A DNA stretch of 12,652 bases from Nitratifractor sp. (lineage in GTDB: Bacteria; Campylobacterota; Campylobacteria; Campylobacterales; Sulfurovaceae), in contig WFYP01000203.1 of NCBI GenBank assembly GCA_015490055.1, positions 1 through 12,652 of the forward strand, in the 5' to 3' direction. The position numbers and the translations under genes are program-made. The notes beneath the pieces are model-generated. The model did no database searches and had not been told where the DNA came from. It saw only the letters and a list, made by a program, of their open reading frames with translations. Below, piece after piece: positions 1-6,541 of this stretch; position 1 is the first letter of the stretch; the number at the start of each line of letters is the position of its first letter.

Positions 1-299
1 ATAGTAAAGATGTAAAAGAGAAAAAAGCTGTTAAAAAAGATAAAAAAGAGTTATTAAAAGACAAATGGTTAGTAAATTTATTACAAAGTGCTGTTGAGCA
101 AACAGCAGATGAGTATGGCTGGGCAAACTTAGCAGATGTTGGTAGCTTTATAAATAACTCTACATCATTTTCTCCACTAAATTATGGTTATAAAAAATTA
201 AGTTCAATAATAAAAGAGGTAGAGTTATTTGATATAGCTTTTGATGAAGTAAGCCTACAGATGAGCATAAGAGATAAACGATATAAAGATGATTTTTAA
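1..299 (+). CDS. C-terminal part of an OST-HTH/LOTUS-domain protein, probably NYN-domain RNase-like (5' end outside window)
   Basis: The frame is open from base 3 to the TAA at 297-299, giving about 98 codons. A lysine-rich linker (about 20 residues) is followed by a compact domain starting near DKWLVNLL and containing WANLADVGSFI, YGYKKLSSIIKEVELFDI and a final basic tail. The YGYKKLS..IKEVELFDI pattern is typical of the OST-HTH/LOTUS winged-helix domain, a predicted RNA-binding module. In bacteria this domain usually sits at the C-terminus of LabA/DUF88 proteins behind a NYN (PIN-like) nuclease domain. The NYN part would lie upstream of the window, so that half of the call is inference. The gene ends 80 bases before the peroxiredoxin, which has its own promoter. 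Confidence 0.75.
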   Translation, partial: SKDVKEKKAVKKDKKELLKDKWLVNLLQSAVEQTADEYGWANLADVGSFINNSTSFSPLNYGYKKLSSIIKEVELFDIAFDEVSLQMSIRDKRYKDDF

Positions 300-335
300 T
301 AAGAGAAAAATACTCCTATTTTAATTGTTTTTAAG

Positions 336-350
336 TTATAATCGATATAA
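336..350. promoter_or_regulatory. PerR-box-like operator on the peroxiredoxin promoter
   Basis: TTATAATCGATATAA matches the PerR-box consensus TTATAATNATTATAA at 12 of 14 defined positions and is an inverted repeat (TTATA, 5-base spacer, TATAA). It covers one TATAAT (337-342) and runs into the next (346-351). A Fur/PerR-family gene lies directly downstream of the peroxiredoxin. AT-rich -10 regions can mimic this box by chance. Confidence 0.45.
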
Positions 351-351
351 T
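337..351 (+). promoter_or_regulatory. Promoter of the peroxiredoxin-regulator operon (two overlapping candidate -10 boxes)
   Basis: Two TATAAT hexamers lie at 337-342 and 346-351, 28-43 bases before the ATG. No clear -35 is visible; instead there is a T-rich stretch at 319-337, as is common for Campylobacterota sigma-70 promoters. The ribosome binding site AGGAG at 370-374 is 5 bases before the ATG. Confidence 0.6.
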
Positions 352-379
352 TAATAAAAATTATTATTTAGGAGAAAAT

Positions 380-976
380 ATGTTAGTAACAAAAAAAGCG
401 CCTGACTTTACAGCAGCAGCAGTTTTAGGAAATGGTGAAATCGTAGAAGATTTTAACCTATACGAGAATATTGGAGAAAAGGGAGCAGTTCTATTTTTCT
501 ACCCATTAGACTTTACATTTGTATGCCCATCTGAGCTTATTGCATTCGACCACAGATTAAAAGAGTTCCACGATAGAGGAATTAATGTAATTGGTTGTTC
601 TGTAGATTCTCAGTTTAGTCACTTTGCGTGGAGAGAGACTCCAGTAGATAAGGGTGGTATTGGTAGAGTTGGTTACCCTATCGTAGCAGACTTAACTAAG
701 CAAATTGCAGCAGATTATGATGTACTTTTAGATGGTGGTGTTGCACTTAGAGGTTCATTCTTAATCGATAAAGATGGTACAGTAAGACACGCAGTAATCA
801 ACGACTTACCACTAGGAAGAAACATCGACGAAATGCTAAGAATGGTAGATGCAATGCTATTTACTAATGAGCATGGCGAAGTTTGCCCAGCTAACTGGGT
901 AGAGGGTAAAGAGGGTATGAAGCCAGATGCTAATGGTGTTGCTGATTACCTTGCAAAACATGCGGAGGAGCTATAA
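380..976 (+). CDS. Typical 2-Cys peroxiredoxin (AhpC/Tsa family)
   Basis: A cytoplasmic thiol peroxidase that reduces hydrogen peroxide and organic peroxides, normally recharged by thioredoxin or AhpF. The 198 residues match the usual length of a typical 2-Cys enzyme. The peroxidatic cysteine is C49 in DFTFVCPSEL, with T46 and R124 (ALRGSF) completing the active site. The resolving cysteine is C169 in GEVCPANW near the C-terminus, and an extra cysteine is C73. The start is supported by AGGAG 5 bases upstream. The codons lean to TAC, AAC, TTC and GAC more than neighbouring genes, which suggests high expression. The Fur/PerR-like gene follows after 33 bases, probably co-transcribed, and a PerR-like box overlaps the promoter, so induction by peroxide is likely but inferred. 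Confidence 0.96.
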   Translation: MLVTKKAPDFTAAAVLGNGEIVEDFNLYENIGEKGAVLFFYPLDFTFVCPSELIAFDHRLKEFHDRGINVIGCSVDSQFSHFAWRETPVDKGGIGRVGYPIVADLTKQIAADYDVLLDGGVALRGSFLIDKDGTVRHAVINDLPLGRNIDEMLRMVDAMLFTNEHGEVCPANWVEGKEGMKPDANGVADYLAKHAEEL

Positions 977-1009
977 GGCTTCTTCGAATTTATCAAAGGA
1001 ATTGAAATT

Positions 1010-1429
1010 ATGCAAATGCAAGTAGTTAATAGCTTAAAAGCGCATGGGTTAAAAGTTACACCTCAACGAGTTACAATATTGAGTGCAATAGAAAAAAAAG
1101 GTCATGCTAATATAGATGAGATATATAAAGAAGCTAAAACTACAAATCCTACAATGTCATTAGCAACCGTTTATAAAAATATAACTTCATTAATTGAGAC
1201 TAAACTTTTAAAAGAGGTTGCTATAAATAATCAAAAATCTAAATATGAATTAAGTAAAGAACCTCATTCTCATCTTATATGCAAAGAGTGCGGAAGTTTA
1301 GAAGATATTGACTCTAATAATCTATTTACATTAAATAATGATAAAATAGATTTCGATATCGAAGAGGTAGAATTAAATATATATGGTGTATGTAATAAGT
1401 GTAAAGATAAGGGCACCTCTAAAAACTAG
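1010..1429 (+). CDS. Fur/PerR-family metal-dependent transcriptional regulator
   Basis: A DNA-binding repressor of the Fur superfamily, 139 residues, usual length for a short Fur/PerR. The N-terminal winged helix includes LKVTPQRVTIL (14-24) and the recognition region SLATVYKNITSL (50-61). The dimerisation domain holds HSHLICKECG (86-95) and CNKC (128-131). C91, C94, C128 and C131 form the Cys4 structural zinc site seen in PerR and many Fur proteins. Candidate regulatory-metal ligands are H32, E80, H86, H88 and D99 or D101. E80 aligns with Asp85 of Bacillus PerR, the residue that separates peroxide-sensing PerR (Asp) from Fur (Glu), so the exact subfamily is open. AAAGGA lies 9 bases before the ATG. 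The 3' end overlaps the convergent antiporter gene by 11 bases. Confidence 0.92.
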   Translation: MQMQVVNSLKAHGLKVTPQRVTILSAIEKKGHANIDEIYKEAKTTNPTMSLATVYKNITSLIETKLLKEVAINNQKSKYELSKEPHSHLICKECGSLEDIDSNNLFTLNNDKIDFDIEEVELNIYGVCNKCKDKGTSKN

Positions 1430-2360
1430 ATAATGCGTGTTGTAAAAATATTGTTAATAGTACAAGTAGCGATATTCCCGCAGGTTTAGAGTACATTTTA
1501 TTAGCAGTAATAAATACTAACATAAGCGTTGAAACAATTAATACAACAATATCAAAAGTATATTTAGAAAAATCTAAGTGTATAGGATTAGCTATTGCGG
1601 CTCCTGCTAGTGCTACAGATATATTTGCCATATTTGAGCCGATGATATTACCGATTGCCATATCAGCCTTGCCTGCTCTAGCTGCCATTACAGAAACTAT
1701 TAATTCGGGTAAAGAAGTACCAAATGCAACCAATATTACACCAATTACCCAATCACTAACACCAAAAGATTTTGCAATATTAGAAGCACTACTAATAGTA
1801 TAATCTGCACCATAAATTACTGTAATAAAACCTATTAAAATTAAGACAACTGTTTTAGGAAGATTAAAATCTTTTTTTATCTCTTCTGAATCTTTATCTA
1901 TACCAAAATCTACTGTATCATCTGAGTGATTAAGCAAAAATAGAATATATGCAAACATTAACATAAACATTGCTACACCACTCAATCTTGTAATTTGATT
2001 ATCAAAAGCAATAGCTACAAATATTAGTACTGGGAATAGTGCCCAAGAGCTATCTTTTGCAAAAAAATCACGATTTGGATTTATTTTTTTCGATATCAGC
2101 AAAACAACTCCAATAACAAGAGTAATATTTATAATATTGCTTCCTATTATATTAGATACTGCTAACTCTGCTTTGTTATGAATACTAGCACTGATACTTG
2201 CAGCCATTTCTGGTAATGAAGTGCCAAGTGCAATAAGTGTTGCCCCAATTATATATTCAGATATACCAAACCTGAGTGCAACTTTTTCACTTTGATTTAT
2301 TATAATATCTGCTCCATAAATCAATACAGCTAAAGATACAACAAAAATAATATAATCCAC
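1419..2360 (-). CDS. Calcium/sodium antiporter, CaCA family (YrbG-like)
   Basis: An inner-membrane cation/Ca2+ exchanger of 313 residues, about ten membrane segments. The two inverted alpha repeats that define the family are both intact: GTSLPE at 46-51 with NIIGSN at 70-75, and GTSLPE at 214-219 with NIIGSN at 238-243. A short charged loop near 145-165 (HSDDTVDFGIDKDSEE) separates the two halves and is probably cytoplasmic. The start is a GTG, favoured because AAGGAG lies 7 bases upstream inside the last codons of ybeY, whose stop is only 2 bases away; the two genes are therefore likely translationally coupled. The ion specificity cannot be read from the sequence. Its 3' end overlaps that of the Fur-family gene on the other strand. 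Confidence 0.93.
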   Translation of the reverse strand: MDYIIFVVSLAVLIYGADIIINQSEKVALRFGISEYIIGATLIALGTSLPEMAASISASIHNKAELAVSNIIGSNIINITLVIGVVLLISKKINPNRDFFAKDSSWALFPVLIFVAIAFDNQITRLSGVAMFMLMFAYILFLLNHSDDTVDFGIDKDSEEIKKDFNLPKTVVLILIGFITVIYGADYTISSASNIAKSFGVSDWVIGVILVAFGTSLPELIVSVMAARAGKADMAIGNIIGSNMANISVALAGAAIANPIHLDFSKYTFDIVVLIVSTLMLVFITANKMYSKPAGISLLVLLTIFLQHALSSF

Positions 2361-2362
2361 TC

Positions 2363-2788
2363 TTACTCTCCTTCGGTTCTAATTATTAAGCTATTTGGTA
2401 GTTTAAATTGATTAATCAACTCTCTTTCTACTTTTCTCATCTCTCCATTATCTACTTCATGGTCGTAACCTAATAGATGTAGCAATCCATGTATAAATAG
2501 TAGTGTTATCTCATCATCTATAGAATGCTTTAAATTATTAGCTACTTCTTTTACTTTATCTATAGAAATGATAATAGTTCCCAATGGCATATGAGGTATA
2601 TCTTCAAGAGGAAAACTTAGTACATCTGTGGCTTTATTTATGCCTCTATACTCTCTGTTATACTCTTGAATATTGCTATTTGTTGTTACAATAAGCTCCA
2701 CATCTTTTGCAATTTCTAAAAAATTACATATTTTTTCTAACTTTTTTAACTCTATTTCGGTATCTGTTCTATTATCTAGTAAAATCAT
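2363..2788 (-). CDS. ybeY: Endoribonuclease/rRNA maturation factor YbeY
   Basis: A zinc-dependent UPF0054-family protein needed for 16S rRNA 3' maturation and ribosome quality control in the cytoplasm. It has 141 residues, within the family range. The signature HGLLHLLGYDH gives the three zinc-binding histidines H100, H104 and H110. The conserved TDVLSFP block is at 54-60, preceded by the basic YNREYRGINKA segment. No good ribosome binding site precedes the ATG; the first in-frame Met gives a normal N-terminus. It is the first gene of a two-gene unit with the CaCA antiporter and is divergent from queC across a 51-base gap holding both promoters. Confidence 0.95.
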   Translation of the reverse strand: MILLDNRTDTEIELKKLEKICNFLEIAKDVELIVTTNSNIQEYNREYRGINKATDVLSFPLEDIPHMPLGTIIISIDKVKEVANNLKHSIDDEITLLFIHGLLHLLGYDHEVDNGEMRKVERELINQFKLPNSLIIRTEGE

Positions 2789-2812
2789 ATATCAATTTTA
2801 TCTAAATTCTTG

Positions 2813-2833
2813 TAAAATTATATAAAAAAGGGG
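2813..2833 (+). promoter_or_regulatory. Probable -10 box and ribosome binding site of queC
   Basis: TGTAAAAT (extended -10, TAAAAT at 2813-2818) lies 21 bases before the ATG, followed by AAGGGG (2828-2833), 6 bases before the start. The 51-base intergenic space is shared with ybeY. There is no room for, and no match to, a preQ1 riboswitch. Confidence 0.45.
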
Positions 2834-2839
2834 CATAAA

Positions 2840-3508
2840 ATGAATAAAAAAGCAGTATGTATAATCTCTGGAGGTATGGATAGTGCACTTGCCGCAAAAA
2901 TAGCAAAGCGTGATGGTTATGAAATAATAGCTTTGCATTTTAATTATAATCAAAGAACTCAAGATAAAGAGTTAGAGTGTTTTGAGTTAATAGCCAAAGA
3001 TTTAGAAGTTAAAGATAAATATGTAATAGATTTAGATTTCTTTAAGCAAATAGGTGCAACTGCTTTAATTGGCAACGAAATAGATGTACCAACAGATGGT
3101 ATAAAACCAGGTGTACCTGTAACATATGTACCATATAGAAATGGAATATTCTTATCTATTGCCGCTGCTGTCGCACAAAAACATAGTGCAGATGCCCTAT
3201 TTATAGGAGTTGTAGAAGAGGATAGCAGTGGATACCCAGATTGTAGAGAGAGTTTTATAAAATCTATAGAGAACTCTATAAACTTAGGTTTAAGAGATGA
3301 TAGAAATTTAAAAATAAAAACCCCACTAATACATTTAAGTAAAGCAGACATTGTTAAAAAATCTTTAGAGTTAGGTGTAAAGCTAGAGCACACTTGGAGC
3401 TGTTACAAAAATAGTGACAAAGCTTGTGGTGTATGTGACAGTTGCCGCTTAAGATTAAAAGGCTTTAAAGAGGCAAATGCCAAAGACCCTATAGAGTATG
3501 AAGTTTAA
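2840..3508 (+). CDS. queC: 7-cyano-7-deazaguanine (preQ0) synthase QueC
   Basis: Converts 7-carboxy-7-deazaguanine to preQ0 with ATP and ammonia, a step of queuosine biosynthesis, in the cytoplasm. The 222-residue length is normal. The N-terminal PP-loop for ATP pyrophosphate chemistry is SGGMDS at 10-15. The C-terminal zinc site is CYKNSDKACGVCDSC, with C188, C196, C199 and C202. The middle has the usual VPYRNGIFLSIAAAVA and FIGVVEEDSSGYPDCRESF blocks. It stands alone on its strand, without queD, queE or queF in the window. Its stop overlaps the stop of hipB on the opposite strand by 4 bases. Confidence 0.96.
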   Translation: MNKKAVCIISGGMDSALAAKIAKRDGYEIIALHFNYNQRTQDKELECFELIAKDLEVKDKYVIDLDFFKQIGATALIGNEIDVPTDGIKPGVPVTYVPYRNGIFLSIAAAVAQKHSADALFIGVVEEDSSGYPDCRESFIKSIENSINLGLRDDRNLKIKTPLIHLSKADIVKKSLELGVKLEHTWSCYKNSDKACGVCDSCRLRLKGFKEANAKDPIEYEV

Positions 3509-3744
3509 ATTAAATTATTGGCATCAAAATAGTAAAAAGGCTTTTTTTCGCTAATTTCTAGCTCTAAATTTAAAGTATTTAAAATTTTTATAAAAGTAGC
3601 AAGCGAAATTTTGGGTATTTCTCCTTTTTCTAGTTTAGATAGAGTTTGGCGAGTTATGCCAACTTGGCTTGCTAACTCCTGTTGTGTTAAATTATTTGCT
3701 TTGCGATACTCTTTTATGGTAGAGCCTATATTAAAAAATTGCAT
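3505..3744 (-). CDS. hipB: XRE-family antitoxin, HipB-like
   Basis: A small helix-turn-helix DNA-binding protein of 79 residues. The HTH covers about 7-62, with TQQELASQVGITRQTLSKLEKGE as turn and recognition helix (not more than a Cro/C1 fold). The C-terminal tail (EKKPFYYFDANNLI) would be the part available for contact with the toxin. It follows hipA in the same direction and overlaps it by 14 bases. AAGGA at 3753-3757 lies 8 bases before the ATG, a much better ribosome binding site than that of hipA. By analogy with HipB it should bind and neutralise the kinase and repress the shared promoter; the inverted repeats at 4932-4947 and 4976-4993 are its likely operators. The assignment rests on the adjacent HipA. 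Confidence 0.87.
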   Translation of the reverse strand: MQFFNIGSTIKEYRKANNLTQQELASQVGITRQTLSKLEKGEIPKISLATFIKILNTLNLELEISEKKPFYYFDANNLI

Positions 3745-4918
3745 TCGATAAATCCTTAATACTTTTGTCTATATTTTCAATAGAGTAGTTTATTATTTTT
3801 GTAAATTTCTCGCCAAATTCCCTAAAGTCACTATTCTTTGAGATATACTGCTCTATATCTTTTATAGTTTTTTTAATAGCCTCTATTGAGTTATCTAAAG
3901 TATCTTTTGCCTCTTTTTCTGTAAGTAGGCAGTTTTTTACTCCAAACTCTATTAACTCTTTTTTACCAAACCATACCTTTTTGCCTAAAAGATTTAGTGC
4001 TGGTTTATCTTTTGGCAAATAGATAATTGTATTAATAACATCATAAGCAGGGGCTAAAAATCTACTCTGTTTATCAGAACTATATAGCATTCCAAAGTTT
4101 TTAAGATGGGCATCGCCATTTTTTAGTAGATAATTCATAACTATCATTTTATAAAACTCTTTTAAATCATCGCTTGCTTGGGTACTAATTTGGGCTATAG
4201 CTTTTGCTATCTGCTCGTAGCTTCCTTTGTACTTTTTCTCTTTATTGTAACCAAATAGAACACAAAACTCTTCGAAGCCGTAAAAGCTGTCGCTATCTTT
4301 TTGGTATGTAAACTTCTCCATTATAAATAGCTTCTTATTCTTTGCAAGCCAAAACTTTGGGGTTTTTATACCTGCATATTTTAAAGCACTCATACAAAAA
4401 TACTCATTCTCTGCCAAATGCGGAAACTCGCTAGAGAAACTTTTTACTATATACTCTTTGGTGCTAAGTGTTGCTTTATCGTAAAGTGGAACTAAAACTT
4501 TAGGCTGAACCCCAGCAATAGCTGAATTTTGCAAAAACTGCTCTACAAGTTGAGAGAATATATCGTTTTGGGTAGTGTTAATGAGTGAATCAAGCGTTAA
4601 TGCATTATCTACCTTAATATGCTCTTTATAAGTTAAAAAACCCTCTATATTTTTACTTAAGTGAGAAAAAAGTATATAATCATCTATCTTACCATACTCT
4701 TTAATTAAAAGATTTTTTAACAATTCAAACAGATACCCCTCTGGCATATTCATATCAAAAATGGGGTGTAAATTATAATGTGAGATATAACTTTTACTAG
4801 AGTAGGGCATAGTTAGAGATATTGGGTTATTATGTTTATAATTAAATACAAACTCTTTGCTATCTTCGTTATAATCTAATATCCCTGCTGGCTTTTTATC
4901 TGCATAAACTTCTATCAT
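3731..4918 (-). CDS. hipA: HipA-family serine/threonine kinase toxin
   Basis: A HipA-type kinase of 395 residues; known relatives phosphorylate aminoacyl-tRNA synthetases and stop growth. The N-terminal subdomain is about 3-100, followed by the kinase core. Visible motifs are the Gly-rich loop AIAGVQPK (133-140), the ATP lysine in YIVKSF (K159), LAENE (168-172), the catalytic NGDAHLKN (267-274, D269) and the metal-binding AYD (D293). All catalytic residues are present, so it should be active. The Gly-rich loop has Ala at both positions where characterised HipA or HipT proteins carry autophosphorylated Ser; only S132 is nearby. The gene precedes its antitoxin, the reverse of E. coli hipBA. A consensus promoter lies upstream but no good ribosome binding site. 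The substrate cannot be predicted. Confidence 0.92.
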   Translation of the reverse strand: MIEVYADKKPAGILDYNEDSKEFVFNYKHNNPISLTMPYSSKSYISHYNLHPIFDMNMPEGYLFELLKNLLIKEYGKIDDYILFSHLSKNIEGFLTYKEHIKVDNALTLDSLINTTQNDIFSQLVEQFLQNSAIAGVQPKVLVPLYDKATLSTKEYIVKSFSSEFPHLAENEYFCMSALKYAGIKTPKFWLAKNKKLFIMEKFTYQKDSDSFYGFEEFCVLFGYNKEKKYKGSYEQIAKAIAQISTQASDDLKEFYKMIVMNYLLKNGDAHLKNFGMLYSSDKQSRFLAPAYDVINTIIYLPKDKPALNLLGKKVWFGKKELIEFGVKNCLLTEKEAKDTLDNSIEAIKKTIKDIEQYISKNSDFREFGEKFTKIINYSIENIDKSIKDLSNAIF

Positions 4919-4931
4919 TTTTACTACTTTT

Positions 4932-4947
4932 GTTAATATTACTTAAC
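4932..4947. repeat. Inverted repeat, candidate HipB operator O1
   Basis: GTTAA, 6 bases, TTAAC. It begins immediately downstream of the hipA -10 box and covers the expected transcription start. It shares its half-site GTTA and its 6-base spacing with the repeat at 4976-4993. Confidence 0.5.
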
Positions 4948-4976
4948 ATTTTATACTATTTTTATAAAAATGTCAA
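4948..4976 (-). promoter_or_regulatory. Sigma-70 promoter of hipA-hipB
   Basis: On the minus strand TTGACA (4971-4976) and TAAAAT (4948-4953) are separated by exactly 17 bases. This is a full-consensus -35 with a near-consensus -10, placed about 30 bases before the hipA ATG. It lies in the 81-base gap after the emrB stop. Confidence 0.8.
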
Positions 4977-4993
4977 GTTATATTAACATAACT
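4976..4993. repeat. Inverted repeat, candidate HipB operator O2
   Basis: AGTTAT, 6 bases, ATAACT, a perfect repeat touching the upstream edge of the hipA -35 box. Its centre is 45 bases from that of the repeat at 4932-4947, so the pair brackets the promoter. Confidence 0.5.
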
Positions 4994-4999
4994 GCATCT

Positions 5000-6541
5000 T
5001 TAATCTTCTAAAACAACAGTTTTTGGTTTTTTAGATATAAATGGTGGCTTAGCGAACCAGATTAATAGAATTAATGCTATGCAAATGTAGCTAGAGATTA
5101 GTAGAATATCGTCGTTTGCTCTTGTTGAGGCTTGTTGGTTTATTATGTGGTTTATCATTGGGAGTGGTGGAATAGAGAAGTGTTTTAATGTTTGTATAAA
5201 CTCCAAAGTGGTATGTGAAAATTTGGTGATATGTTCGCTGTAGGTAGCGTGGTGAATATCGCCTTCTCTTGCCCAAGCTGTGGTTGCGATAGATGTTCCG
5301 AAACTTCCGCCTAAAATTCTTAAAAAATTAACCAGCCCCATTGCTGATGCTACGCGTGTAATTGCTATTTCTGAAATAATAATACTTGTAAGTGGCACAA
5401 AAAACATAGCCATACCGGCACCCATTAGAAGTCGTGGCAAAAAGGCATCCATTAAGCTTATGCTTACTGTAAATTGAGCCATCCAGTAGTAACTTGCAGC
5501 AAATATAATAAAGCTAATACTTACAAGAACTCTTAAGTTGAGTCTATGCATATTACCACCAACGATTGGCGAGAGTAAAAATGCGAATATCCCAACCCCT
5601 GCCGATGCAAAACCTGCCCAAAAGGCACTATACCCTAATTGGGTTTGTAGCCACAAAGGAAAAATTACACCACCACCTAAAAATATGCTGTAACCTAAGC
5701 TTATAGCGATTGTACCTATTGTAAAGTTTCGACTTTTAAAAAGTGTTAAATCTACAATAGGGTGTTCGTCAAAAATCTCCCAAACTACAAATATAGAGAG
5801 TGATATTGTTGCAATTATGGCTAATATTATAATTGTATCAGAGCTAAACCAATCTAAATCGTTGCCTTTATCTAGCATAATTTGCAGTGCTCCTACACCT
5901 ACAATTAATAGCGATAATCCAATAAAATCTATCGGAAGTTTTAAAATGGTAGTTTCGTGCTTTTTTAGCATTGCCATAACAACAACCGCACTAATAAAGC
6001 CAACCGGTATATTAATATAAAAAATCCAAGACCAAGAGAAGTTATCTGTTATGTATCCACCTAAGAGTGGTCCTATTATTGGGGCTACTGTAGCTGTCAT
6101 TGCCCAAAATGCCAAAGCTAAGCCTTGTTTATGTTTTGGGTAGATAGATAGCAGCAGGCTTTGAGATAGTGCCATCATAGGGGCTGCTACTATTCCTTGT
6201 AAAACTCTTGCAAAAATTAACATACTGTAATCGATAGATAAGCCACAAAGCCAAGATGCTAAAGCAAAAGAGAAGGTAGAAAAAGCAAACAAATGCACTT
6301 CGCCAAAGCGTTTAGCGAGCCAACCTGTAAGTGGCATAAAAATCGCATTTGCAGCTGCGTATGCAGTAATTACCCATGTTCCTTCGTTTGGTGTTACGCC
6401 AAGATTTCCAGAAATTGCTGGAATAGATACATTGGCTATTGTTGTATCTAAAACTTGCATAAATGTAGCAAGGGCTAGGGCTAGGGTGGCTATGGTTAAT
6501 TGAAGTGTAGAAAAGTTTTTTTGACTCTCTTGCTTGTTCAA
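5000..6541 (-). CDS. emrB: DHA2-family drug:H+ antiporter (EmrB/QacA type), inner-membrane efflux pump
   Basis: A major-facilitator efflux transporter of 513 residues with about 14 membrane segments, the usual size for EmrB. The family motif LDTTIANVSIPAI is at 31-43 in the first segment, with TAYAAANAIFMPLTGWLAKRFG following and the proline/glycine-rich APIIGPLLGGYI (antiporter motif C region) further on. It should export hydrophobic drugs or other toxic compounds with EmrA as periplasmic adaptor; the substrate is unknown. The start is TTG, overlapping the emrA stop as TTGA, with AAGG 8 bases upstream, so translation is coupled. The first ATG would be inside membrane segment 1. No outer-membrane TolC gene is in the window. 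Confidence 0.93.
   Translation of the reverse strand: MNKQESQKNFSTLQLTIATLALALATFMQVLDTTIANVSIPAISGNLGVTPNEGTWVITAYAAANAIFMPLTGWLAKRFGEVHLFAFSTFSFALASWLCGLSIDYSMLIFARVLQGIVAAPMMALSQSLLLSIYPKHKQGLALAFWAMTATVAPIIGPLLGGYITDNFSWSWIFYINIPVGFISAVVVMAMLKKHETTILKLPIDFIGLSLLIVGVGALQIMLDKGNDLDWFSSDTIIILAIIATISLSIFVVWEIFDEHPIVDLTLFKSRNFTIGTIAISLGYSIFLGGGVIFPLWLQTQLGYSAFWAGFASAGVGIFAFLLSPIVGGNMHRLNLRVLVSISFIIFAASYYWMAQFTVSISLMDAFLPRLLMGAGMAMFFVPLTSIIISEIAITRVASAMGLVNFLRILGGSFGTSIATTAWAREGDIHHATYSEHITKFSHTTLEFIQTLKHFSIPPLPMINHIINQQASTRANDDILLISSYICIALILLIWFAKPPFISKKPKTVVLED

Noticed and set aside
307..322. AAAATA-CTCC-TATTTT hairpin after the first gene, as a possible terminator
   Set aside because: The 6-bp stem is all A-T and too weak; the following bases are not a clean T-run.
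2789..2839. preQ1 riboswitch before queC
   Set aside because: The 51-base gap holds a promoter and ribosome binding site and has no recognisable preQ1 stem or pseudoknot sequence.
2959..3393. Open frame antisense to queC
   Set aside because: It lies wholly inside queC, has no family resemblance and no ribosome binding site; it is a by-product of queC codon use.
3534..3548. AAAAAGGCTTTTTTT after queC, as an intrinsic terminator
   Set aside because: The complementary arms leave a loop of only one base, and the stretch is coding sequence of hipB on the other strand.
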